Below are positions 46,967 to 55,155 of a stretch of 64,000 bases of DNA, piece after piece. The notes under the pieces are model-generated. The model did no database searches and was not told the DNA's origin. It worked only from the letters and a program-made list of their open reading frames with translations. The stretch spans positions 62,001-126,000 of the forward strand of contig CANMPK010000002.1 in the NCBI GenBank assembly GCA_947499725.1, written 5' to 3'. Position 1 is the first letter of the stretch; each line of letters starts with the position of its first letter. This DNA comes from an uncultured Paracoccaceae bacterium. GTDB lineage: Bacteria > Pseudomonadota > Alphaproteobacteria > Rhodobacterales > Rhodobacteraceae. The translations under genes were made by a program, and so were the position numbers.

Positions 46967-47988
46967 AACTCAACGCGCGGGACGCCAGCCGCTACTTTGC
47001 CAAACCAGATCCCAGCCGCACAGGCATCCTGATCTACGGCCCAGACGCCATGCGCATTGCCCTCAAACGGCAAGAGCTCATCGCCGCTCTGATCGGCCCG
47101 CAAGGCGAAGAAGAAATGCGCCTGACGCGTATTCCCGGCGCCAGCCTGCGCAAAGACCCTGCCCAATTGGTGGATGCGCTCAAAGCCGTCTCCTTCTTCC
47201 CCGGCCCGCGCGTGGCCTTCGTGGAAGACGCAACAGATGCCGCCGCCCCAGCCATTTTGGCCGCCCTCGAAGACTGGGCGCAAGACGATGCCCAGCTTGT
47301 CGTCACCGCAGGGCAGCTCAAAGCCAGCTCCAAAATCCGTAAAGCGTTTGAAACTCATTCCAACGCCTATGCCGTCGGCATCTACAACGATCCCCCCAGC
47401 CGCGAAGAGATCGAAGCCGAACTGAACAAAGCTGGCCTGCAGAACATCGACCGCGAGGCCATGACCGACCTCACAAACCTATCGCGCGAACTCGATCCGG
47501 GCGATTTCCGCCAAACCGTAGAAAAACTCGCGCTCTATAAGTATGGCGACACCTCCGCCGCGACATCCGAAGACGTGGCCGCCTGCGCCCCGCTCTCAAC
47601 CGAAGCCGCACTGGATGATGTGCTCAACATCGTCGCCGAAGGCCGCCCCGGCGAAATCGGCCCGATCATGATGAAACTACAGGCCCAAGGCACCCAGCCC
47701 GTGGGTCTTTGTATTGGCGCCACCCGCCACTTCCGCGCACTTTACACAGCCGCCTCCGATCCAGGCGGCGCAGCCCAAGGCATCGCCCGCATGCGCCCAC
47801 CGATCTTTGGCCCCCGCCGCGACCGCATGTTGCGCCAAGCCCAAGGCTGGGGTGCGGCCAAACTGGAACAAGCGCTGACGATCCTCACAGACACCGATCT
47901 GCAACTGCGCAGCGCGGGCCAAAACGCACCCGCCATGGCCCTCGTCGAACGCGCCCTTCTGCGCCTCGCCATGCTGGCCCGCCGCTAA
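46963..47988 (+). CDS. holA: DNA polymerase III subunit delta
   Basis: A 341-residue clamp-loader delta subunit. N-terminal AAA-like domain with GILIYGPDAMRIALKRQELIAAL and an ATP-binding-like region without a true Walker A, as expected for delta. The helical C-terminal region with LEQALTILTDTDLQLRSAG matches the family. Starts within lptE (ATGA). Followed by a hairpin terminator and two copies of a dispersed motif. Confidence 0.93.
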   Translation: MKLNARDASRYFAKPDPSRTGILIYGPDAMRIALKRQELIAALIGPQGEEEMRLTRIPGASLRKDPAQLVDALKAVSFFPGPRVAFVEDATDAAAPAILAALEDWAQDDAQLVVTAGQLKASSKIRKAFETHSNAYAVGIYNDPPSREEIEAELNKAGLQNIDREAMTDLTNLSRELDPGDFRQTVEKLALYKYGDTSAATSEDVAACAPLSTEAALDDVLNIVAEGRPGEIGPIMMKLQAQGTQPVGLCIGATRHFRALYTAASDPGGAAQGIARMRPPIFGPRRDRMLRQAQGWGAAKLEQALTILTDTDLQLRSAGQNAPAMALVERALLRLAMLARR

Positions 47989-48002
47989 ACCCCCCGCTTT
48001 TT

Positions 48003-48018
48003 CTTGACCCAAATACCT
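48003..48018 (+). repeat. 16-bp dispersed intergenic motif, copy 2
   Basis: CTTGACCCAAATACCT, a close variant of the 8191-8206 motif. It stands just before the holA terminator hairpin. Confidence 0.4.
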
Positions 48019-48021
48019 AAA

Positions 48022-48052
48022 AAGGCCGCGCCAAAGCGCAGCCTTCTCTTCT
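48022..48052 (+). terminator. terminator after holA
   Basis: AAGGCCGCGC pairs with GCGCAGCCTT across a short CAAA loop, with one mismatch, followed by a T/C-rich tail. It lies between motif copies 2 and 3. Confidence 0.6.
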
Positions 48053-48053
48053 T

Positions 48054-48069
48054 CTTGGTCTAAATACCT
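48054..48069 (+). repeat. 16-bp dispersed intergenic motif, copy 3
   Basis: CTTGGTCTAAATACCT follows the terminator hairpin directly and shares 13 or more of 16 positions with the other copies. Confidence 0.4.
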
Positions 48070-48086
48070 AAAACGCCAACAGCGCC

Positions 48087-48512
48087 TCAACCACCGCCAT
48101 ACATGGCCAAAATCTCTGCCTCCGTCAGACGCGGATGATCCCCCTCAAAGGCATAGCCCTCCGGTTTGCGATCAACATAAATCTCGCTCGTCAACGGGAT
48201 GCCACTCTGATCATCTAGCGTGCCAAAACCGATATGGTGATTGTCAAAATGCGGCCCCTCCAGTGTCACGCGGTAAAACAACGAGCTTCCGCATTTTTTG
48301 CAAAAACACCGCTCCGCCCAATCACTGCTTTTGTAGCGGCCAATATGTTCTTCACCCTTCAAACGCACCTCTGCACCGGGCACCCGAAAGGCCATGTAAA
48401 TCCCGCCGCTCCATTTGCGGCACATGCCGCAATGACACGCCCCCGCTTCGGTCGGCCGCTCTTTCACCTGATATCGCACGGCGCCGCACAGGCACCCTCC
48501 ATTGGCTGGCAT
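48087..48512 (-). CDS. GFA-family (glutathione-dependent formaldehyde-activating) zinc protein
   Basis: A 141-residue protein of the GFA/CENP-V family. The zinc ligands appear as GGCLCGAVRYQV, ACHCGMCRKWSG and CFCKKCGSSLFYR. Despite the family name most members are not proven formaldehyde enzymes, so I do not assign a reaction. ATG at 48512 is preferred because AAGGAG lies at ideal spacing; an in-frame ATG at 48527 is too early. Confidence 0.88.
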   Translation of the reverse strand: MPANGGCLCGAVRYQVKERPTEAGACHCGMCRKWSGGIYMAFRVPGAEVRLKGEEHIGRYKSSDWAERCFCKKCGSSLFYRVTLEGPHFDNHHIGFGTLDDQSGIPLTSEIYVDRKPEGYAFEGDHPRLTEAEILAMYGGG

Positions 48513-48564
48513 ATCTCGCTCCTTCATAAGATCACTCTTTGAAGAACCGTATCACCCCGCCCTG

Positions 48565-49740
48565 TCAGCCAATGTCAGCAGAGCGTTCCAAATACGCCAA
48601 ACCATGCTGCCCGGCCCAAAGCCCCGTGGCCAAACAAGCGGTCAACAAATAGCCCCCCGTGGGCGCTTCCCAATCCAGCATTTCACCAGCCGCAAAGACC
48701 CCCGCGCGATCCTTGATCATCAGCCCGTCATTCAAGGCATCAAACCGCAAACCACCCGCCGTCGAAATCGCCTGATCCATCGGCGCAGGCCCAGCCAAAG
48801 CCACCGGCAGCGCTTTCAAAACCCCCGCCAGATCATCCGGCAACGGGCGCGCAAATTCCATCAACAACGCCTGCTTCACAGGGTCCAGCTTCACCACCTT
48901 GCGAAGATAGTTCGAGATACTCATCTTCCCGCGCGGCTTCTCCAAACGCCTCCGCAGATCCGCCTCCGAAACATCCGGCAGCAAATCCAACGTCAAGGCC
49001 GCGCCCTCACGCAATGCACGCGAGACAGCGTAAATCCCGCCACCTTCCAAACCGCTCTGCGAAATCACAAACTCCCCGCGCCCGCGCAGATCACCCGCCT
49101 GCAACGCAACGCCCTTCACCGGCGCGCCAAAATGCTTGGCCATATGCGGTGACCAATCCACCGCGAACCCTACATTCGCAGGCGCAAAGGGCGCGCAGGC
49201 CTCCCCCAGCATATCCGCCCAAGCCCCGTCAGAGCCCAGCCGCGCCCAGCTCGCGCCGCCACAGGCCAAAACCACGCAATCGGCGTTCAAAACCTGCCGA
49301 CCCTCAGCCGTGTCAAATCCAAACCCATCCTCAGACCAATCCACCCAACGATGCCGCGTACGCACCTCAACACCCTGCGCGCCCAGCTTCCCAAGCCAAG
49401 CCCGCAACAAAGGTGACGCTTTCATCGTCTTCGGAAAAATACGCCCTGTAGAGCCCGTAAACACCTCTTGCCCCAGCCCTTCAGCCCAAGCCACGGCCTG
49501 CTCTGGCCCAAATTGCGTAAGCATCGGCCGCAAATCATCGGCCGCTTCGGCATAGGCCGACAGAAACCGGTCAAACGGCTCATCCTTCGTCAGGTTCAAA
49601 CCCGACTTACCGGCCATCAACAACTTCCGTGACAGGCTCGGCTTGGCCTCCGCCACAACAACAGAATGCCCCGCCGCCGACAAAACATCCGCCGCCATCA
49701 GGCCCGCAGGCCCGCCTCCGATAATCAATGCTTGTGCCAT
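48565..49740 (-). CDS. HI0933/BaiN-like NAD(P)/FAD flavoprotein (TIGR03862 type)
   Basis: A 391-residue flavoprotein. N-terminal FAD site LIIGGGPAGLMAADVLSAAGHSV; AGKSGLNLTKDEP, TGSTGRIFPKTMKASPLLRAW and the C-terminal AGEMLDWEAPTGGYLLTACLATGLWAG are typical of the HI0933/BaiN family. Relatives reduce unsaturated bile acids or have no known substrate. Predicted cytoplasmic. The MscS-type gene lies 8 bases upstream on the same strand. Confidence 0.88.
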   Translation of the reverse strand: MAQALIIGGGPAGLMAADVLSAAGHSVVVAEAKPSLSRKLLMAGKSGLNLTKDEPFDRFLSAYAEAADDLRPMLTQFGPEQAVAWAEGLGQEVFTGSTGRIFPKTMKASPLLRAWLGKLGAQGVEVRTRHRWVDWSEDGFGFDTAEGRQVLNADCVVLACGGASWARLGSDGAWADMLGEACAPFAPANVGFAVDWSPHMAKHFGAPVKGVALQAGDLRGRGEFVISQSGLEGGGIYAVSRALREGAALTLDLLPDVSEADLRRRLEKPRGKMSISNYLRKVVKLDPVKQALLMEFARPLPDDLAGVLKALPVALAGPAPMDQAISTAGGLRFDALNDGLMIKDRAGVFAAGEMLDWEAPTGGYLLTACLATGLWAGQHGLAYLERSADIG

Positions 49741-49748
49741 GATTGATC

Positions 49749-51071
49749 TTATTCCCCAGAAGACGGCAAGCCGCCTTCGATCTTCACCACACGATGCGGA
49801 TACGGAATTTCAATGTCGTTGTCTTTCAGCGCATTCCAAACCGCGAACATCACCTGTGGCGTGAACTTGTTCTTACCGTCATCAATGCCGTTCACCCAGA
49901 ACTCCACCGCGAAATCCACGCCAGAATCCCCAAAGCCACGCAGCTCACAATCCGGCCCGTCAGGGTCATCCAAAACGAAATCCAATTTGGCCACAGCCTC
50001 TTCGATGATCGCAGGCACCTTGTTGATGTCGGTCTCATAGCTCACAGAAAACGGTGCTTCGTATCGATTGGCCGAGCCACTATCGGAATAGTTCACCACC
50101 CGTGTTGTGATGAAATCCTCGTTCGGCACCACAATCCAGCGCCCATCGAAGGTCTCCAAGATCGCCGCCCGCGCGGTCATCTTCACGATCGTACCCGCTT
50201 CGCCGCCATCCAGCTCGACATAATCGCCAACCGTCGCTTGCCCTTCCAGCAGCAGGATCACACCCGAGATAAAGTTCGACGCGATCTTTTGCAGACCAAA
50301 ACCCAGACCAACACCAATGGCACCACCCAGCACCGCTAGCGATGTAAGCGAGATCCCCATGATGTTCATCAACAACAAGAAGGCGATGCCAAAGATAAAG
50401 ATCTCTGCCGCTTTCGTCGCCAATTCCCGCGTCGCAGGACGCATCTCTTCCTGCTTCTGGATCAACGCCGTGGATTGCGCGTTCGACCACCGCCCCAACC
50501 AGAAGATCGCGCCACCCACAATGGCAAAGCGCACAAGGAACAACAGCGAGAAGCTCAGGTTGCCCAGCGGCACCACAGTGGCATCCAGCTTGGTGGTCAC
50601 CAACTCCAGCAAGCCCAGCGCATGCAAAGCCGCCACTGGGATCAATAGGTATTTCCCAAGCACCTTCAGGAAACTATCCTGAACGACCTCATTCACCAGA
50701 ATGCGCACCGCCAAGAACAGGATCAACCGGTTCCCAAAGGCGATCACCGCGCCAGAGCCAAACATGCTGCGCGTGATATTCTCGCCAATTCCGGTCAACG
50801 CATAGGCCACCAGCGGCAAAAGCAGCGGCACAAATTGCAACACAAAGCGACGTGCGCTGGCAATATAGCCCTGCTGCCCTTCAGGCGGCGTCAGCCATTT
50901 CGTAATCAAAGGACGCAAGCGCTTGGTAATCCAAAGCGCAATCAGGAACGCCACCACAAGAATGGCAAATTGCGACCAAGCCGCAGGGCTGATCAACCAC
51001 TCTTTCGCAATCTCCCAACCTTGCTGCGCATAGCCCAGCGCGTCATGTACAAATTGCGGTGCGTTTTCCAT
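49749..51071 (-). CDS. mechanosensitive ion channel (MscS family)
   Basis: A 440-residue channel that opens under membrane tension to release solutes. It has an N-terminal extension with several hydrophobic segments, then the MscS core pore helix GGAIGVGLGFGLQKIASNFISGVILLLEGQATVGDYVEL and beta domain (EAGTIVKMTARAAILETFDGRWIVVPNEDF). The extension makes it longer than E. coli MscS. ATG at 51071 with GGGG upstream was chosen; 51098 is also possible. The upstream 382-base gap is described separately. Confidence 0.92.
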   Translation of the reverse strand: MENAPQFVHDALGYAQQGWEIAKEWLISPAAWSQFAILVVAFLIALWITKRLRPLITKWLTPPEGQQGYIASARRFVLQFVPLLLPLVAYALTGIGENITRSMFGSGAVIAFGNRLILFLAVRILVNEVVQDSFLKVLGKYLLIPVAALHALGLLELVTTKLDATVVPLGNLSFSLLFLVRFAIVGGAIFWLGRWSNAQSTALIQKQEEMRPATRELATKAAEIFIFGIAFLLLMNIMGISLTSLAVLGGAIGVGLGFGLQKIASNFISGVILLLEGQATVGDYVELDGGEAGTIVKMTARAAILETFDGRWIVVPNEDFITTRVVNYSDSGSANRYEAPFSVSYETDINKVPAIIEEAVAKLDFVLDDPDGPDCELRGFGDSGVDFAVEFWVNGIDDGKNKFTPQVMFAVWNALKDNDIEIPYPHRVVKIEGGLPSSGE

Positions 51072-51453
51072 GCTTTTGCCCCTTTGGCATAACCTCATGT
51101 CGCCTATTCTTGCCTGCTCGAACTGCAAACCTCAAGAGAAACGATTTGAACGGCCCAGCCCAACACAAAGCCGCAAGATTCTTGCGTAAACCATGCTGGC
51201 CCCGCCATCAATTTATACAAAAATTTACCGCCAGATCAAAATTTGAGCACATAACCCTTTAAATTGTTTCATAAAATTCTATTCGCGCTTTCGACGAAAA
51301 ATTCGCCTAGAAATCCCCTGTTTAAACAGGCATTTTACCTACCAATAAAGAACACTGTGCACAGCTAGAGTGACGGGGCATGACGCACAGTCAAAAACCA
51401 TGCCTCACAAAACGACAAAGAACGGTCAAAAAGACCGAGCAAAGGGGATAGTA
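51072..51453. promoter_or_regulatory. AT-rich intergenic region with two palindromes (mscS-like / AGCS gene)
   Basis: No gene is visible in this 382-base divergent gap. It is markedly AT-rich around 51220-51330 and likely contains both promoters. Two perfect palindromes stand out: CCTGTTTAAACAGG at 51317-51330 and CTGTGCACAG at 51355-51364, about 37 bases apart and 90-137 bases before the AGCS start. They could be operators for the transporter gene. I could not assign -35/-10 boxes. Confidence 0.4.
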
Positions 51454-52878
51454 ATGTCTGTAATCGAAGGATTCTTCGGGATCATTGGTGATCTCACGTG
51501 GGGGTGGGCGCTGATCCCATTCCTGGTGGTCTTTGGTGTGTTCATCACCATCGGCACAAACTTCGTACAATTCCGTTATTTCAAACGCATGTTCCGCGTG
51601 CTGTCTGGCGACGCGCAATCCGCGGATCCAAACACCATCACAGCCCGCGAAGCGCTCTTCGTTTCCGTTGGTGGACGCGTCGGCGGCGGTAACATCGCCG
51701 GTGTCGCTGTCGCGATCACATTGGGTGGACCAGGTGCGGTCTTCTGGATGTGGGCGATTGCCATCGTTGGCATGGCCACAAGCCTTGTGGAATGTTCCTT
51801 GGCACAGGTCTACAAACGCCGCCAAGACGACGGCGCCTTCCGCGGTGGCCCAGCACGCGTCATCCTGCACGGTCTTGGTGAAAACTACCGCTGGCTCGCC
51901 GTGATCTACGCTGTCTGTCTGATCGCAGCCTTCGGCATCGGCTTCCCTGCGTTCCAAGGCAACACAGTGGCCGGCGCAGCAGAAAACGCCTTCGGCCTGA
52001 ACCGCCTCGTCACAGGCGCGCTTTTGACAGCCGGCACAGGCTTCATCGTCTTCGGTGGCATCCAGCGTATCGCGAAAGCCTCTGACATCATCGTTCCGTT
52101 CATGGCGCTTGGCTATATCGCAATGGCGCTGATCGTGATCGTGATCAACATCGCAGACATCCCAGCAGCCTTCGGCAGCATCTTCGCCAACGCATTCGGC
52201 TTCCAAGAAGCAGTCGGCGGCGGCATGGGCGCAGCCATCGCACAGGGTCTACGTCGTGGTCTCTTCTCCAACGAAGCCGGTCTGGGTTCCGCACCAAACG
52301 TTGCGGCGACAGCAGACGTACGTCACCCAATCAGCCAAGGTATCACACAGTCTTTCTCTGTGTTCATCGACACAATCATCATCTGTACATGTACAGCCCT
52401 GATGATCCTTGTCAGTGACGTGTACCAACCGGGCGCAGACATCGATGGTGTTGTGCTGACGCAAAACGCTCTGGTCGAGAACCTCGGCGCATGGACAAGC
52501 TACTTCCTAACCTTCGCGGTTCTGTTGTTTGCTTTCAGCTCCATCATCTACAACTACTACTTGGGTGAAAACGCGATCACCGTGCTGACCAAAAACAGCG
52601 GCGCGATCTTCATCTTCAAGCTGGTTCTGATGGCCATCGTCTTCTTGGGAGCCTCAGCCCCAGGTGCCACAGCGATCTTCTTCTTCTCCGATCCGCTGAT
52701 GGGCGTTCTGGCCATCGTCAACCTTTTGGCTCTGATGATGCTCTTCCCAATCCTGCGCCGCGTTCTGGCCGACTTCGACGAGCAACGCAAAGCAGGCGTG
52801 GCACGCCCAGTGTTCGACCCAGCCAAGTTCCCAGACTTGGACGTAGATCACACTGCATGGACACAAAAAGCCGACTAA
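51454..52878 (+). CDS. alanine/glycine:cation symporter (AGCS family)
   Basis: A 474-residue polytopic inner-membrane carrier that imports alanine or glycine with Na+. The AGCS signature is visible in ALFVSVGGRVGGGNIAGVAVAITLGGPGAVFWMW. GLRRGLFSNEAGLGSAPNVAAT is the second conserved block. About ten hydrophobic segments. Start at 51454 with AAAGGGG upstream; the frame is open to 51370 without family similarity. Codon use is biased toward C-ending codons, suggesting good expression. Possible link with the one-carbon/glycine operon at 19.5-25 kb is speculative. Confidence 0.92.
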   Translation: MSVIEGFFGIIGDLTWGWALIPFLVVFGVFITIGTNFVQFRYFKRMFRVLSGDAQSADPNTITAREALFVSVGGRVGGGNIAGVAVAITLGGPGAVFWMWAIAIVGMATSLVECSLAQVYKRRQDDGAFRGGPARVILHGLGENYRWLAVIYAVCLIAAFGIGFPAFQGNTVAGAAENAFGLNRLVTGALLTAGTGFIVFGGIQRIAKASDIIVPFMALGYIAMALIVIVINIADIPAAFGSIFANAFGFQEAVGGGMGAAIAQGLRRGLFSNEAGLGSAPNVAATADVRHPISQGITQSFSVFIDTIIICTCTALMILVSDVYQPGADIDGVVLTQNALVENLGAWTSYFLTFAVLLFAFSSIIYNYYLGENAITVLTKNSGAIFIFKLVLMAIVFLGASAPGATAIFFFSDPLMGVLAIVNLLALMMLFPILRRVLADFDEQRKAGVARPVFDPAKFPDLDVDHTAWTQKAD

Positions 52879-52901
52879 CCTCGGCCCATAGCAAAACAAT
52901 G

Positions 52902-52929
52902 AAACGCGGCAGACCCCTGCCGCGTTTTT
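52902..52929 (+). terminator. terminator after the AGCS gene
   Basis: AAACGCGGCAG pairs with CTGCCGCGTTT across an ACCC loop and is followed by TTC and TTTT. It begins 24 bases after the stop. Confidence 0.85.
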
Positions 52930-52967
52930 CTTTTGGCTGAAATATGAACCAGCCCGGCCCCGCCCGG

Positions 52968-52997
52968 GCATCGCCCGACCTCCCCCAGGAGGGCGAT
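52968..52997. repeat. REP-like palindrome between AGCS and DUF4041 genes
   Basis: ATCGCCC pairs with GGGCGAT around a CCTCC-CCCA-GGAGG core; a GCCCGG/CCGGGC stem precedes it. It resembles the 839-870 element and lies between the AGCS terminator and the end of the DUF4041/GIY-YIG gene. May act as a bidirectional terminator or a dispersed repeat. Confidence 0.4.
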
Positions 52998-53010
52998 TTT
53001 GCATTTTACT

Positions 53011-54345
53011 TCAGATAGCTAACGGTAGAGCCTCTTCCTCGCTCTCGACGATGGACTGCAGCTTTTCATTCCGGCGCGCCATGGTTTCATGCCATTCTTG
53101 TGCTTCCCTGTCTTGGAAGAAATCCGCATCTGGAGCGAGCTTTGCCACAGCTTCTTCAACATCATTCAGCGAGACACGAAAGAACTCCTTACGCATATTC
53201 GCCATATTCACGCGCTTTTCAGAAAACTCTTTGTGAAGCGCTGCCTCTAAAGCAGGGGCCTCCTCAGAATAGATCATCGCATGAGTGTCAAAGCCGAACG
53301 GAACACTAGCATCTCCGAGTTCTTTCACCCGGTCCGTTGGGTCGAGGCGGCGCGTCAATCCAATTTTGACCATGTCTTCACCGAAGGATCCGACATTCGA
53401 GATGACATAGACAAATCCAGACTTGGTCATCTCCGCCATCGAACGCGCACGCTCGGTATTGTCATGCGCCTCCTGCAAGGCCGCTTCCAACTCTTCGATC
53501 TTTCGTTTCATTTCTGCGCTGGTGTTGCCTCCGCTCACCTCTTTGCGCGCCTTTTCAAGCAAAGCTTGAAACTTCATCTCTTCTTTCTCGGCTGCCCGCG
53601 CTTCGGCAAGAAGTTTTTTCTCTTCCCTTTCAGCTCTCGCTATCTCTGCACGTTCTTCTTTTTCGATCTTTAACTGTTCGCGATATTCATGGGTGCAATG
53701 CAACTCATCCAATTTCAAGGCAACATATTCATCGTTGATGAACAGGTTCATAGACGTATTCTCTTTCGAGATGGCTTTTGCTGAATTCAGAATTCGTTTT
53801 TCCATGGCAACCACATTGTTCCAGCGTGTGTTGGCGATGGCCGCTTCACATTCGTTATTAAATGCTCTCAGTGTTAAGCGCACCTGACGATTTATCATTG
53901 CTTGCCCCTTGGAGCGACTGCCATCAACAGTCCAATCAGTAGGGCACATAGTAGCTTGTTTTGCTCGAACCATGTCCTTTTGCCGGCTACGAAGCGCCTT
54001 GATTTGCTCTTTGAATTCCTCACTATCTCCAAACTCAAAATGAGGTTCATAAACACCAAGCTCAGAAAATGATAAGCGTTCGTCATAAACGGCAACCTTT
54101 TCGGTAAGCCGATCTAGATACCTCTTTTTTTCAGCATAAGTTTTCCGAAGTTTGTCTTGATCTCCTTCAAGGCTCAGCTTCTCACTCTTTAGGCGATCTA
54201 CTTCGTTTTCTATCGATTGTATCTCAGAGTATTTCTCAAGCTCCAACTTAGCTTTTGAAAGTTTCCGCTTCCCTAATAGCCATAAAATAAAAAACAAAGG
54301 CGCACCGATAAACCAAACCAATGCCATAATAAAAAAAGGGTCCAT
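53011..54345 (-). CDS. membrane-anchored DUF4041/GIY-YIG nuclease, SNIPE-like anti-phage candidate
   Basis: A 444-residue protein. Residues 5-25 form a hydrophobic N-terminal anchor. A long coiled coil runs about 27-90. A DUF4041-type domain follows, roughly 100-235 (TVDGSRSKGQAM, RQVRLTLRAFNNECEAAI). A second charged coiled coil is at 225-300. The C-terminal GIY-YIG (T5orf172-like) nuclease is at 310-400: FVYVISN, VKIGLTRR, the probable catalytic Glu367 in LEAALHKEF, and RKEFFRVS. This is the architecture of the recently reported SNIPE family, membrane nucleases that cut phage DNA as it enters. The sequence is AT-rich compared with its neighbours, and it is a lone gene between conserved metabolic genes. 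Activity is inferred, not shown. Confidence 0.85.
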   Translation of the reverse strand: MDPFFIMALVWFIGAPLFFILWLLGKRKLSKAKLELEKYSEIQSIENEVDRLKSEKLSLEGDQDKLRKTYAEKKRYLDRLTEKVAVYDERLSFSELGVYEPHFEFGDSEEFKEQIKALRSRQKDMVRAKQATMCPTDWTVDGSRSKGQAMINRQVRLTLRAFNNECEAAIANTRWNNVVAMEKRILNSAKAISKENTSMNLFINDEYVALKLDELHCTHEYREQLKIEKEERAEIARAEREEKKLLAEARAAEKEEMKFQALLEKARKEVSGGNTSAEMKRKIEELEAALQEAHDNTERARSMAEMTKSGFVYVISNVGSFGEDMVKIGLTRRLDPTDRVKELGDASVPFGFDTHAMIYSEEAPALEAALHKEFSEKRVNMANMRKEFFRVSLNDVEEAVAKLAPDADFFQDREAQEWHETMARRNEKLQSIVESEEEALPLAI

Positions 54346-54408
54346 AAATCACCTAAAGTACTCAAACAAATCTTGGTGACGTTACTAGGTGCCCGCTTTC
54401 AGAACAAT

Positions 54409-54471
54409 CATGTAGGAAAGTCAGTTTCCCTCAATTGTACATTTCAGCCGTCGAAAGGGGCGAATTGCCAC
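54409..54471. repeat. dispersed structured repeat, copy B
   Basis: Read on the plus strand it has CATGTAGG, then GTACATTTCAG, GAAA, and CGAATTGCCAC in the same order as copy A (11301-11358), with about five extra bases in the loop. It lies 64 bases upstream of the DUF4041/GIY-YIG start (minus strand). Relative orientation to the adjacent gene is opposite to that of copy A, which argues against a shared promoter role. The remaining gap 54346-54537 shows no gene. Confidence 0.5.
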
Positions 54472-54537
54472 CTTTCTGAAGTGTTAAGGCTCCGCCCACA
54501 GGACAGCAAACCACGCAACGGTTTCGCCGCGAAACGC

Positions 54538-55155
54538 CTAGGCGCCGTTGCACATGGCCTTGATCTGCGCCGCAAGATCAGGCTTTGCCGCCAAAGCCAA
54601 AGCCGCCAACTCTCGTGCGGTTTTCATCAGATTTTCCGGCTCCACAATGCGATCAATCACCCCAAAATCATACGCCTCTTGCGCCGTGATCTTCTGCCCC
54701 GCCATAAAAATCATCTTAGCGCGCGCTGGCCCTGCCAGTTCAGACATCCGTTTCACATCGGAGGGTTGCGGCAAAAACCCAAGGCTCATCACCGGATAAA
54801 ACACCTTCGCCGTCGGCACGGAAATCCTCAGATCACAGGCCAAAGCCATCCCATTCGCGCCGCCTGCCAGCGTTCCGTTTAAGGCCGCAATCGTCAGGCA
54901 AGGCAAGTCCGCAACAGCGCTGGAAAGCTCTTCCCACAAAGGGCTGGTCGCCAAGCCTGCGCGGGCTTCTTTCAGATCTGCCCCTGCCGAAAACACCTTG
55001 CCTTCACCCTTAATAATAAGGGCTTTCGCGTCTTTCGCCGCCTTTGAAATGCGGATCAATTCCTGCAACATTTCAGCCGTCAAAGCATTCGCTTTATCCG
55101 GCCGGTTGAGCGTTACAACCCAAAGCCCGCTGTCTTCTTTGATCAAATCAATCAT
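54538..55155 (-). CDS. enoyl-CoA hydratase/isomerase (crotonase) family
   Basis: A 205-residue crotonase-fold protein. WVVTLNRPDKANALT, the first oxyanion segment VFSAGADLKEARAG, and the second AALNGTLAGGANGMALACDLRIS are present. It is shorter than typical crotonases (about 260), mostly at the C-terminus, so it may be a minimal family member. Catalytic Glu residues of true hydratases are not clearly present, and the substrate is unknown. The start at 55155 overlaps the SDR stop by 8 bases, so the two are coupled. Confidence 0.85.
   Translation of the reverse strand: MIDLIKEDSGLWVVTLNRPDKANALTAEMLQELIRISKAAKDAKALIIKGEGKVFSAGADLKEARAGLATSPLWEELSSAVADLPCLTIAALNGTLAGGANGMALACDLRISVPTAKVFYPVMSLGFLPQPSDVKRMSELAGPARAKMIFMAGQKITAQEAYDFGVIDRIVEPENLMKTARELAALALAAKPDLAAQIKAMCNGA

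Noticed and set aside
53011-54345. Interpretation of the GIY-YIG gene as a homing endonuclease or intron remnant.
   Set aside because: The N-terminal membrane anchor, coiled coils and DUF4041 core do not fit a homing endonuclease, and no intron or interrupted gene is present.
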